A stretch of 64,000 bases of DNA from Ectocarpus siliculosus (taxonomy: Eukaryota; Sar; Phaeophyceae; Ectocarpales; Ectocarpaceae), in the NCBI GenBank assembly GCA_000310025.1, contig FN649751.1, positions 140,025 through 204,024 on the forward strand, given 5' to 3'. Positions 50,092-61,794 of the stretch are shown here, one piece after another. Below the pieces are notes generated by a model. It was given only the letters and a program-made list of their open reading frames with translations, was not told the DNA's origin and made no database searches. The position numbers and the translations under genes were made by a program. Each line of letters opens with the position of its first letter. Within the stretch, counting starts at the first letter, position 1.

Positions 50092-51836
50092 ACGCGGCCC
50101 TTATTTATTCACTCGACCGTGCGCACCACTGCAATTCCTATTGGCCCCATTGTTTGGTGCTTCTTGATGTGCAGGAAGCTGAAGCAATGCTGCTATGTTT
50201 ACTCGAACTGGCGAACGGACTGTAGCGTGGTGAACGTGATATTGCGTCACGAACATTCCTAATGCCAGAGGCGAGAGGGCCGATGGCAAGCGCGCATACG
50301 CGCGCTCAACGGGGCACGGACATGTCCACTGCTTTTCGCTCAACGGTAGCCGGCAATGCCCCGCCGGACTGTCCGAACGTCAGCTCTCCACTGGAGGATA
50401 CGTGTTCTGATATCAGGGGCATGCACGGTGTTGCAACTGTTTGTCAGTGTAGAAGAGAGCAAGCATTGTGTTTGGTTAGTTCTTTGTTGCGTGCCCTCTT
50501 CGGCCGGATGGATGCCATTTTTTCTTTGCTTCTGGTCGCATTTCGGGGTTCGTAAGCGATTTCAGTCGTCCTTGTAGCCGGTCAAGGGATGCCGTTGTGT
50601 TGTGTAAATGGCAACACATGCATGCGTATCACCCCTCCCTCCGGACGAACGTGCTAGCTTTGAAGCCCGGTACAGAGATTGCCCGTATTTTTTGTCCAGT
50701 TCCCGGCGCGTGAATCTTGCCCCCCCTCCGTTTCTGTTGACGTTTGGCGTGCGTGTATGGATATTGTTCGTCGGCGAATGAGGTGTTCCGCGGCGTCACG
50801 TTCTTGGTCGCAGGGTGGGTCGTTTATCGATTCGCAAGACTGAAGCTGTATCATGCAAAAGAGAAAAAGTTCGAGGAAGAAACTCCGCCACAGAACGCAG
50901 TGTGCACGCCGCCTCTGAGAATTCAGGCCTTGCAAGGCAGGTGTTTTTTAAATATTTGCTAGCCTCCGGATATGAGCAGATTCCGGTTTCACAAAGGCAG
51001 CTCCCCCTACAATCTTTCCGAAGTGAATGTTGTGCTCCAAAGTTCTCGCCAGCCCAGACCATTTTTGTTTCTCGGTCGGACGGGCGACAGGCGTGCTATA
51101 TTCATCCGAAGCTTTCGAAGCTAACCCTGGGGGTGGCGGGTTCGGGGCGTTTGCCACCTCTTGGCGGTCTCCAGGCTCATACGACATAGATGTGCTCGAA
51201 GAGAGAGGGAGACAAAGGATGGCCGAGCCCTCTTCGCAGGATCTGGAAACACATGCTCATCAGATCAGAGTGAATGTGATGGAGTGAATTCGAAACGATG
51301 CGAGACGCTGTTCTACCTCAGAACGTGTTGGGTACGCGCAGAGTATAACCAGATTGGGACGATAATACCGCGAAAGCTGATCGGAAACCTCTGCATGTGT
51401 GAATCGATTCCGCACAGATCATTTTATGCCGCCGGAGGGGACCGACCGACTGCTATACCCATGGTGCTGTCAAAGTGTGCGCACGCACTTGACGACGCAA
51501 GCGACGTTCCATCAAGGGACAACAAAGTGAATGTATTTTCAGACATTTTGGCGATACCCCTCAAACCGGGATACCCTCATGATGGGTACAAATCTCTAAT
51601 GTCTGGCGTCGATAATGCTGCCGTGTATAAATCCGCCACCCGCACCTGATACCTCGACATCTCGGAGCACCCCGCGCCAGGAATGAAATGAATGAGTATT
51701 TGTAGTGGAAAATATGAAACGACACAGATTTCGAACTCGTGAGACTTGAATGGAGGTGGCGGACGGACGCATTGCGAACCCGTGGAATAAAGCCCAGAAG
51801 AATATGCAGAAGAAGTGCACCCTTCGTCGGATGGCA
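50092..51836. other. Spacer between the two tail-anchored gene copies
   Basis: The right part (about 51480-51660) is the 3' flank of the intact copy and matches 47870-48010. A 62-codon ATG frame on the minus strand from 51187 (MSYEPGDRQEVANAP...) and a plus frame near 50770-50940 with a hydrophobic start look partly coding-like but have no recognisable domain or partner exons. Confidence 0.4.
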
Positions 51837-53671
51837 TCAACGGCGTCGAGACCAGAGAGCGGCCCCGACAGCGACGCCAGCACCAACGGCCAGCCAGACC
51901 CCTATGTGAATCCCCTTCCACTTGTGTCGTCCGTCACCGCCCGTCGGCGAAGAAGAAGAAGACTCCGTTGATGATGCCACCGCTGCTGTTTCGCCCTCCT
52001 CATCCTTCGATTCCTCGATCAAGCCCGCCACATGAGCCACATCTGGCCCTCCCAGCGTGTTCTCGTTGCTTGCGACCGGCATTTCGGCCGCGATGACTGG
52101 TTCGATGGCCCTGGAATCCTCCTCGTCATTCCCTGCCACGGGCGTGCTCGACTGAGTAGTAGGCATCTTGGCCACGCTGTTGGCCTCGTTCTGTGGTTCA
52201 TGCATGTTCATGGGCAAGGTGTACAGCAGCATTCTGTCATGGAATGAATTGAACAAGGGTCTGGGGTGAATACACAGACAGGTGCACCAGTAATCTCCAC
52301 CGGTCGATGTTCGTCGATCCGCCAGCTGTACAATCTTGCACTTATTCTCTACGTATCCGTTCTTCCTCGTCAAGTGTGGTCGTTCATCTGTCGTCAGATC
52401 GTTGCTCCGTAGCGAGTACTGCGCGTCGTCGGGACGTCGACAGTGTTTGTATCGGCGCCTCGTCGTTCTGTAGGGTGGGTTGTTGTGACATCTCGAAATA
52501 CGTGTTTTTGCCGTGAAGCGACCGGATAGAGAGAACGTGAAACGTTGGAGTGAGAAGAATACGAACAAATCGCGGTGAATCAGGTCCCCATGGCAAACCT
52601 TGAAAGGACTGCAATATCGCTGACGGAAAATATTGGTTGTGAGTCTCGCCGGGCACAGATATCCCTGACTCGGCAAAGCTAGGTGTGTTTTGATGTAAAC
52701 GGTAGGGTGCACAGACCGCTTCAATCTGGTACACATCCCCACCAACGGGTCCGGACTCAGTCATCGGGGCAAGGCGCAGATCGGCTGTATAGATGAGTTT
52801 CAGATGTCCTTTGAATCATGTGTGGTTTCCACACGCAGGCTTATCTGCGTGTGTGTGTAGACACGCACCTTTGAAGTCAGCGAAGGGGTTGTGTGTCGGC
52901 GGATGGTACCTCGTCCGGTCTGACACGTCTCGACGTGGAACTGGGCCTGACCTCCAGCACCACGGCTGTGGGAGCCACCTGTTTTCGATAGCAGAAGGGT
53001 TGTAGAGGGCTGAGACGGACGGCCGTGTTTCAGCGAAGTCGACCAGATCGTTGGCAGGATCATGGCATATTCTACTGATCTTGAACCAATTATGGCGAAC
53101 GGCAACGGAGAGTGAAAGAGGGCTGATTCGTTCACGAGGTGCGTACTGACCTTGATCGTCAACAAAATGCGCCACGCGTAGTCCCCTCACCAGAGATATT
53201 CTCTCTAAAAGTATGTTCCCTCTCTTCTTTCTTCGCCGATCACATCACTGGTGGCCAGAGGGGCAGGTTGGGCACGAACTACAACTTGGGGGGGGGAGGT
53301 TGGGAGGCCGAGTTCGACCTTGAACCCATTTTTTCTTCAGGCTTGCAGCCCGCCGTGTTGATTGCAATAACGCCACTATCCAAGATGCGGGATACCTTGC
53401 ACGCTTTGGGCTGCAACCTCCCTACAAACCTCCCCCCCCAGGTTGTAGTTGGTCCCCCAACCTTCGCACAACCTGCCTCTGGCCACCCGTGATGCCATCT
53501 TTCGTACGCTGCTACTTAGTATGACCCGTTCTCACCGTTGTTGCTCGTAGACGGCTGCCAGCGTTGTCCCGGGATGAAAGGTTGAGCTTGCATGTTCATG
53601 CCGATCGCAGCTTGAGCAGAGCTGTACACGGCGTCGATTTCCTCTGCCGTGGGCGTCGCCCTCGATGCCAT
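51837..53671 (-). CDS. Unrecognised small tail-anchored membrane protein, intact copy
   Basis: Exons 53671-53536, 52978-52869 and 52190-51837 give 600 nt (199 aa) in consistent phase, with an ATG at 53671. The N-terminus (MASRATPTAEEIDAVYSSAQ) is mildly helical. The middle has a Gly/Gln/Arg/Thr segment (TGRGTIRRHTTPSLTSK, about 66-82). Residues 83-170 are acidic and Ser-rich (GNDEEDSRAIEP, EESKDEEGE, a run of serines). Residues about 175-195 form one hydrophobic Gly/Val/Ala helix (GVWLAVGAGVAVGAALW), followed only by SRRR at the C-terminus. This is the layout of a tail-anchored protein with a cytosolic domain. Function unknown; no family recognised. A second, damaged copy lies 3' of it in the same orientation. 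Confidence 0.7.
53244..53494. mobile_element. MITE-like element with terminal inverted repeats in intron 1 of the intact copy
   Basis: The left end CATCACTGGTGGCCAGAGG and the right end CCTCTGGCCACCCGTGATG are near-perfect inverted repeats. A second inverted pair lies inside (AACTACAAC..GGGGGGG and CCCCCCC..GGTTGTAGTT). The paralogous intron at about 49985-50010 continues from TTCGCCGA to GCCATCTATCG without it. The element is about 250 bp with no coding capacity. Confidence 0.8.
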
Positions 53672-55736
53672 AGTGACGTGGTGGGTGCTTCGCAGTGTAT
53701 GAGACAAAAACTAAATAGTGTGCTATGGGTTAGTTTTTGTTTTCCTCAGACAGGTCGTCGCGAAATCGATAGCTGAAGGGGTTGTGAGCAGTGTGTTCTG
53801 GCTTTTGGGCAGTGAGAGTTTCCGGCTTGGCATGGCGAATTTGGCGCTTTTGTCTGTACACATGTTGTTGAACCGAAACAAGTGACAGTCCTCCCCGCAC
53901 GCGGGATATTCGACGCCAGATCATGCCGAACAGAAACGCAGATATGATTCGCATGAATGCATGCTGTACCTATTATAATGGACTTTGTGGTGTTTGTGAA
54001 GCGGGAGGATCCAAATATTGCCAGCGGCGTCTCCAGACACTTTGCGCTTCACTCGATCTGTGAATGAAGAGGGGAGGTAGAGGGCACGGAGATTGTGGTA
54101 AAAGAAGCAGGTACCGCCAGTTGGGCGCTTAACAAGTTGTCTCGATCTCGGGTGGGTCAGCAACTGGGTTGTTTAGGCAGTGACAGCGTGCGAAGGAAAA
54201 AACAGGTGAGACCTAAACTGAGTTGAAGGCCGACAAGGTCATCATTCTGCATGCAGAACGGCAAGAAGAAGGCCATATTATGCAACTGCAACAGGCCCAA
54301 CGTACGCATCGTGCCTACAGCGCAAGCGCACAGAATATCAAATGAGAGGGTGTCACTGTACACATCTCCCTTGGCGGCCGATGCAAGCCTTGTACCGCAT
54401 CCCTGTCGGCAGCTATAATCTTCACATTCGAGACGCTTGTCTGAATACCTCTGCGTGTCACAGCGCAGAATACGCCACCAGCGAAGAATCAAGTCCTCAA
54501 AACGTCAGAAAACAGAAGACCGTTTCAACCATCCCATACGATGCATTGAATCCTTCGTGATGGTCGCAGGATAAAAGCGCAACCAAGAGTCGAGCCTCGG
54601 GCAAAAATACAGAGGGCTGTTTTGCGTATAGAGTAAATAAACCAAGTGATGGTGCGGTCTACACCGATCTCGCCCAACATATGGCTTTGTTCGAGCGACC
54701 GCTTGCTTCGACCGGTGCAGTCTTCGTCCGTTCGTCGCGGGCAAACTGAGCCAGATGTTGGACCGCAACTAACGGAACGTTGATGTTTAACGCAAATAGA
54801 AAAGGCACGGTAACACCGTGCTCGTCTTCAGAGATCATTCATTTAGTTGATTATTAGTAGACAGCAAACAGGGAACAAATCGAACGACAAACACAGCTAG
54901 GAACGATGAACGCACCCACGTCCTCTTCCCCTCGTATCTGCCGACTGGGTGTCCTCTCCTAGCGTACATGGTAAACATGCTGATTCAACAAAAGGGTGCT
55001 GCCGGTGGAGCGCGCAAATACCAAGACCGCAGCAGCGTTACCCGGTCCTGCTGCGCATGCACCACCCGCTTGGCTCTCGCCGGCTACACCCTCAAGGCAA
55101 AGGTCTGGGCAAGATTACCATCGGAAGCAGCCCCACCTCACCAGTCAAACGGTTCACAAAGCCTATTCGGGGGCGGACATACGAAGCACTGATTGCCTGC
55201 GCCAAAACGAAAACTCTTCCAGTGCAAGGCTGTCGTGTGCGGTCGTCGGGCAAAGGCCAGCCGCCAAACCGAAACAGTCGCCAACAGGAGGTAGAAAGCA
55301 CGCCGCAAAGGAAACCAGTTTTTTTCCCGACAAGGAATCAAAATGGTGAGGCTTTCTCCACACAAAAACAGAACGCAACGCTCCAATCCCAAACGTGAAC
55401 TTCGTCGTTCTCCCGGCCACGTCATCCCAAGAACCCAGCCCGAGTGAATACCCAGATCACAAAACAAAAACCGACGAAACACAACCGGCATTTTAACGTA
55501 CTCCACAAAATGCATGCATCTATAAGTATAACAGAAGAAACAAAACAAAATTCCGAACCAACCCTTTAAAAGTAACGAATGACTACTCTAACTCGTGTTC
55601 CGTCCGCATCCCCGTCCCCGTTACGATATCATTATAGACTCGGGTCGGGCTGCGTGTTGAATCTTTCATACTATTCATCAAAGTAAACGGGAAACACGTC
55701 AAAAACGTCTCGCGAGATTCTGCTGCAAGGCTACGG
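53672..55736. other. Spacer between the tail-anchored gene and the translocase
   Basis: Holds the upstream region of the tail-anchored gene and the 3' untranslated region of the translocase. Open frames at 54949-55398 in all three plus frames are Pro/Ser/Arg-rich, but none has a domain or clear splice structure. Confidence 0.45.
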
Positions 55737-58700
55737 TCACGCCGCCGCAACAACGCTGGGAGCCTTGGGGGTCTTCTTCCCCTTTGCCAATTCGTCCGCG
55801 TCTTCCTTGTCCTCGAACTTCTTGATCATCCCTCCCAGGGACTTGGCGCTTGTGAGCCACACCCCAATGATGCCGACAAGGATAGCGGCCAAGTACGGGG
55901 TGGAAGCGGACAGCGATCCCAGGGACACGATCAACACCTGCTCGTACCATTCATCGTCGGAAATGGAGAAAAAGAGGATTTCGCCTTCAGATCAAACGGG
56001 GTCTGCATACCAAATCCAGTAACAAACGATGCATTCGTAACCGCCCACTGTTGTGCACACAGTCCTGGTCCGCTTGCAATGGCGGTCGCAAGTGTCACAA
56101 AATTTTGTACCAGCTTTTAAGGGCATCGCCGCTAAACCGGAATGGTAGTGTTAAGCCCAGTAGAGGTCCCTGTTTAGTGCCGGTTGCCAGTATCCTTCCG
56201 GTTTAGCGTTTTCGGCTCGCACACACTGAATAACAAGTCATTCTGTACTTTGAATAGTGCCGGTGTCCTGTATAGTGAATAGCAAGTCATTCTGTACTTT
56301 GAATAGTGCCGGTGTCCTGCATAGTGAATAACAAGTCATTCTGTACTTCGAATAGTGTCGGTCTCCTGCATCGTGAATAACAATTCATTCTGTACTTTGA
56401 ATGGCGCCCGTGTCCTGCATAGTGAATGACAAGTCATTCCGTACTTTGAATAGTGCCGGTGTCCTGCATAGTGAATAACAATTCATTCTGTACTTTGAAT
56501 GGCGCCCGTGTCCTGCATAGTGAATGACAAGTCATTCCGTACTTTGAATAGTGCCGGTGAAATTCGGCGCACACACCCCGCACTAAACAGGGACCTCTAC
56601 TTGCACTACTTTTGAATACCGAGGTGCAGCAGCGGCACGAGATTTCTGGAACCGCTTTTCAGGGCATCCCGCTAAACAGGGAACGAACTACCCGCTAAGC
56701 CGGTACCACGACTATCAATAATCCGGCGTTGATTTGTTTATTTGGACTCGTGCGTCGGGGACCAAGACAAAATGCCGACAAAGAGCGGGGTGACCCAGAG
56801 GAAAGCGGGGATAAATTAGTCCAAGACATGAGATTGGCAACGATGGGTAGGGAGTAAAAAACAAGGTGAGCAAGACAAAATGCCGACCGAGAGAGGGGTG
56901 ACCCCACGGTAAGCGGGGATGTATTAATCCAAGGCGTGAAATTGGCAGCGATGTGGAGTCAGGGCTAGGCTGTGGGGAGTGACAAAAAAAAATAATTACA
57001 CTCCTTCCTTACTTTCCTGTGGGCCCGAGTGGCAGACCCGTATGGAACAACACAAAACATGACGTCGGTAGGATGCTGGCATGTTGCGGAAAGGCAAAGG
57101 TGGTGGGCGAGGGTTGTGCCGTCAAACGCCATTCCATCACAACGTCCACTATGTTTCTGTGCAGTCTACACGCTTACTTAACACGTCTCGACACGAGCTA
57201 TTCAATAGAGTGGCGAGGTACTGAAGCAAGGCGAGGTCACAGCCCGCCGAACCAACCGTTGCGTGATGCGTGATACGGCATTCATTCTACAAATGTTAGA
57301 CAATTCCATTCTCATCCCCAACATATCCCTACAGCTTAAGCAGCGGTCGGTCCCACGTCTGCGTTCGCTCGTTTCTTTGGAAAGAGCGAACGTACCCGTT
57401 CGGAGCTCGAATAGCTGTCGTACCAACTGTTCTCTGCACCAAACCAACACTCTACTCGTGGTTCTGTCCCACTACAAAAAAAACAAGTCCGTTTGAAATC
57501 TAGTGTACCAGATCATTGCGAGAGAGACGAGATGTTCTTCGCTAGTCCACCAGAGAGGATGAATCAACACACAAAAATTTTAGCACGACATAGTCAATGG
57601 ATATACGGCACATGTGTCGATGTCTCGCCTGCTGGATGAAGGACCCTCCCGACTTCCCGAGGGGGTTTCCGATGACGTCCACGGCGGCCTTGCCCTTAGT
57701 CTTCTGCTCCGCGTCCAGGTTGATGTAAGCCATCTCCTTGCACGGGTCGAACAGGGAGTACTTGCTGCTCTTCGACAAGATGTTCTGTTAATAGCGGTTC
57801 GGTTTGAAGAGGAGAGAATCGGTTCGTCAGCCGGGTCTGGGTACACGGTTTGAACTGGTTCATCAGGGGACAGAGCAACGGTTCAACAACGCAAGAAGAG
57901 CAAGATGAAGCATGCCACTGCCGCAACGCTGTAATGGACGCTCTGTCTCAATTCGAGACAGCGCAGGTGTGACAGAACAGCGCTGTTCACGGACAACCAT
58001 ACCAATTGCAGAACGCTATGAAGTGGTGCAGCATACTTGAGGAGGCACATAAAAACGAGCATGGGACACGAGCGAAAACTCAGCTAAAAAATGGACGAAT
58101 CACAGCCAAATTCATAGGCACCAGGAATCCGGTGCGAAACAGAAACCCGAACATTGGACTTGCATCGAACAAAACACACAACCTTCAGGCACCATCACAC
58201 AGCACACACACCTCGTCCCAGAACAGGGTAAAATGCTCGAAGCCACTGCTGACAAGGTACAAGTAGGAAGAAACCATTGACCACCCGCGAACAGTCCTTC
58301 GGGAACAATGCTCCGTCCTCTCGAGGACGCCTTGTCAATTGCCCCAACAACTAAGGTACGCAAAACATGAGCACAACCCCGCTTTCAAATAAAACACTTT
58401 CTTCACCTGCGCTGCGCCGATCAACACCGCGGCCATGAGGGGCGTCGTGCCGAAGAACGCCAGCAGGGGCGAGAAGGCTCCCTCGAACAGAATCAGAGAG
58501 AAGAAGAAGGCCCCGGTGAGGGCGAGCACGGTAGGCGTGACCAGCGCGGCGGTGGTCCAGCCGAACTTCTGGAAGATGAACCTACCCAGGATCATCATCA
58601 TCAGGGTCACGCTGCCGGTGGCCGTGCTGAAGTTGCCCATGAACGCCGAGTACGCGTTGGGGTCAGGGAACGCCCGCTTGAGGTTACCCTTCCACGTCAC

Positions 58701-61700
58701 CTCCACGATGTTGATGGACATCCCGTAGGCGATCACAAGCATAGCGAGGTTACGGATGTAGGGGGAGGCGGCCAGGTACTTGGCGGACTCGCGGAGGCCC
58801 ATCGAGGTCGCCGTCTTCGACTTGGGCTGGCCGACCTCGGCGGGGACGCACTCGGGGTCCGTCATGACGTTCTTCTGCACGTGCGCGTGGATGCCGATGA
58901 TCGCAACGCCCAGCGTGCACACGGCACCTGGGGAAAACCAACAAGTCCGCGTGAGGTGCAGGGACAAAGAACAAGGGGGGGGGGAAACGATGAAAGAATT
59001 AGCAGAAAGTGGACAAGCCGTTCGAAGGTTGTTAGCAAGAAAACCGTTGGACGGGCACAGGTCAACAAAAAATGAATAGTATTCCCCAGTCGTTAAGAAC
59101 TCGCAGCAGTGTGGTTGGTGTTGGTGTTGTGGGAACACAGTCGCCTATGACATCCGAACACTAGCAAGCCTCCGCAATTGAGTTTCCCGACACCAAAACG
59201 CAAAACGTCCTTGTGGTCGGCGGTGGCATTGGTCTCCACAAAAGACGCAAAAAACACCAAGAATAAACCATCAATCGTCGTACAGAAAGGACGCCACGCG
59301 TTCGGACCGGCTTGGTGTCAAGTGCCGCTACTGCCACACCGACACGAAGGGAGCAGCATCACACAGACCACACCAAATTTTTGAAGGACATCACCCCGTG
59401 TCCTTCATGCTTGCCCTGACTCGCGGAGGAGCGAGTACACCCGAAAATAACACCACACTTTCCCCCACCATCATCGCCCATGCATCGTGTCGGATACATC
59501 TACCACCGACTGCTGCGAGGAGGCACCAGCGGGGTGTGGAATTTAGCGCCAGGGACAGTGCCTTAGGGACCGCCCGAGCCGCAATTTGAGTCGTCATGTT
59601 TCATGTTTCTCTCACCCATGAGGAGCTTGAGGGACGCGCCCCACTTGTCGACGTGCGCGGGCAGCGACGCGCGGAAGGCCGACACGAACCTCACGTACTG
59701 GCCGGAGAAGATGAGAGCCACATTGGCGCCGAGGCCGAAGAGGGGGTAGTACTTCTTAGCCTCCTTCGTGGTTGTGATCTTCGAGAGAGACGACCATCGC
59801 CATCGCCATCGCCATCACCATCACCATCATCAAGTGTGCCGGACCGTCGGGAGAGAAACATAAGCCGGGGGGAGAGGTCAAGGAGGCGTTAGTGTCGGTA
59901 TCCGTGTGGGCGATTGAGTTGGCGGTCATGCCAGGAAGGGGAAGGGGAAGGGAAGCAATACCGGCAGTGTCTTGAGTCAACCCTCCTTCGCGGTGAACGC
60001 CAGTTTCGCCAGTCATTGGTGCGATTTAGATTAGCTCTCAAGTTTGTCAACGGGAAAATATCGAGCCCGTTCTGGGCGTGAAAAAAATCTTCAAAGGGCG
60101 TCCCACCGGCCGGTGCATTGGTACGAAAAAAAAAACACAAACACACACATAAATACCAACCGAAACGACCTACATGGGACGGGACATGCGAACACCAACC
60201 GGTTGGCCAGGTCCCAGAGCATCACAGACACGACAACGGAGCCCCCTCCACAAACCTCACCTGATTGGCCAGGCCCCAGAACAGGACAGACACAACCACG
60301 GAGCCCCACAGCTCGGCGGCGGTGTAGAAAACCGCGTACGTCCAGTTTCGGAAGATGGAGATCAACGGCCCGAAGGCCTTGGGCAGATGCGCCAGCAGGT
60401 AGTCCGCGGCGGCGTGGGGGTGGAGCGCGTCTCTCGCCGGGTAGATGAAGGCGGCGAAGGAGGCGAAGAAGGCCAGGAAGGGGGTGATGCACGTGTAGAA
60501 GACCTTGGAGGGCGACATGACGTTGTTCAGCTTGGAGTAGAGCACCGTGAACGCGATCGCCGCCGGGAGGTTGACGTAGGTCTTGAGGAAAGGGATGATC
60601 TCGGCGCCGGATCCGGGCGCGGTCACCACCAGCACATCCTGTTAATATCCATTAAAACCAGCAAGCGCGATTGTTCCGTCAATTTGGGCAAGTTTCCATC
60701 CCTTAACTCAGCAATTTGTGCAAACCGTGCAACGAGAAGGGTATCGAAATGTGAAACAGTTTACCAGTTATCGAACGTATTAGAAAAAAGGGCGAAATGA
60801 TTGGGCCGCTTGTACACGTAACGAAAAAAAATCTTGCGTCGAATGCCGGTGATGCGTTGGTCTCGCTCACAGCGGTGAGTGGCGACAGCTTTAGTTGGAC
60901 TAATCGGTGTGACGGAGTGGAAATAGAGAGAGACGCGGCGGCATTTGGCGTGGAACTACAACATGAATCACAAAAAAGAAAGCCTAGGTCCAATCGAAGG
61001 CTCGATGCGATCGGTCAAGCGCCGCGTCTAGCAATAAGGAAAAACCAACACCCCTTTGAATCTGATCACGTCAAAAAGGCATTTCAAAAGTCCCCACATG
61101 CGAAAAGAGGTAGGCAAAAGCGGTAAAGAAAAAGGCAACAAAGAGAGCAAGGGATACGTATCGCGAGGGGGGGCGATGCGTATACTAGTCGGCGGAGCTG
61201 CCTCTGCAATTTCTCTTGGCTCCTTGCCATAAAATAAAGGCTGGCGTGCCGCGACAAGTCAAGGATAGACGGGAGTATCATATGACCTAAACACGGCAGT
61301 CAACAACTACCGTGCGGGGGTCGCGCCTGCACACTCTGGGATCAGTAGTGCGCGATACAATAAAAACAGTCCCTGACCACCACCCCCAAGTGGTGCGAAC
61401 AATACGCACTCAAAAGAAGCCCAGTTTCCAGCCGGTTTCCCTTCACTCAAATGAAAAGACTTCAGCATTACCCTTCGACTGTGGTTATATCTCCAATGGG
61501 TAGTCTTTCTGTGAGACTGTATACTTTCTAAACAATACGGCAACTTCTCAGCGAGACGAAAAAAATCTCCGCTCATCCACCACGATCCATTCGCAACGCC
61601 CCCCTCCCCACCTTGGTGTCTCTGAGGATGGTGTAGTTAAACAAGATGCAGAAGAACATCGCCGCCAACGGCAGCAGCTTCTTCCTCTCCGACTTGCTGG

Positions 61701-61794
61701 GAATCAAGCCTTTCAAGAACCCTCCACCCGCTGCCGGGGTCTCCTTCTGTGCGCCTCCGTCTACCTTTACCGCAACCGACAATGCCTCGGAGCT
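55737..61794 (-). CDS. NTT: Plastid-type ATP/ADP translocase, N-terminus not found
   Basis: Member of the nucleotide transporter (NTT/TLC) family that exchanges ATP for ADP across plastid envelopes, and the host membrane in intracellular bacteria. Exons on the minus strand: 61794-61612, 60638-60261, 59778-59616, 58927-58407, 57784-57629, 55937-55737; 533 aa are recovered with all phases agreeing. Diagnostic stretches: [21 protein letters not shown] then [21 protein letters not shown] (about 40-82), [37 protein letters not shown], a helical core with [22 protein letters not shown], and [20 protein letters not shown]...[23 protein letters not shown], all close to the family pattern, with 10-12 membrane helices expected. 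The C-terminus is charged ([14 protein letters not shown]). The first recognised exon starts AGC TCC GAG GCA, so a further upstream exon with the start and targeting peptide is missing. The last intron appears to use a GC donor. Confidence 0.93.
56111..56680. mobile_element. Foldback-like element with an internal 49-bp satellite in the translocase intron
   Basis: A perfect 22-bp inverted repeat (56159-56180, AGTAGAGGTCCCTGTTTAG..., and 56580-56601) brackets an array of about seven 49-bp units (about 56229-56565) containing GTACTTTGAATAGTGCCGGT. The last four units form a duplicated 98-bp pair. Outside the inverted repeats lie direct repeats with AGGGCATC and CGCTAAAC (56111-56140 and 56651-56680). 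No ORF is present, so it looks non-autonomous. Confidence 0.8.
56763..56978. repeat. Diverged tandem duplication, about 108-bp period
   Basis: CAAGACAAAATGCCGAC occurs at 56763 and 56871, each followed by GGGGTGACC, AGCGGGGAT and ATTGGCA blocks in the same order. Within the translocase intron. Confidence 0.85.
59794..59832 (+). repeat. (CATCGC)n/(CATCAC)n microsatellite beside a splice acceptor
   Basis: About six hexamer units lie 14 bp from the acceptor of the translocase exon starting at 59778, in the place where a polypyrimidine tract would be (GATGGCGATGG on the gene strand). Confidence 0.9.

Larger units (their letters stand above)
55938..57628 (-). other. Intron with apparent GC donor (translocase last intron)
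   Basis: The exon ends TTC ATC CAG CAG, followed by GCGAGA. Direct joining to GTG TTG ATC gives [14 protein letters not shown] as in the family. The intron is about 1.7 kb and contains the foldback/satellite element. Confidence 0.75.

Noticed and set aside
51837-52745. A 302-codon minus-strand open frame read as a single-exon gene
   Set aside because: It starts with a TTG. Only its last 118 codons are shared with the paralogue as exon, while the upstream part corresponds to intron 2, whose donor and acceptor are conserved in both copies.
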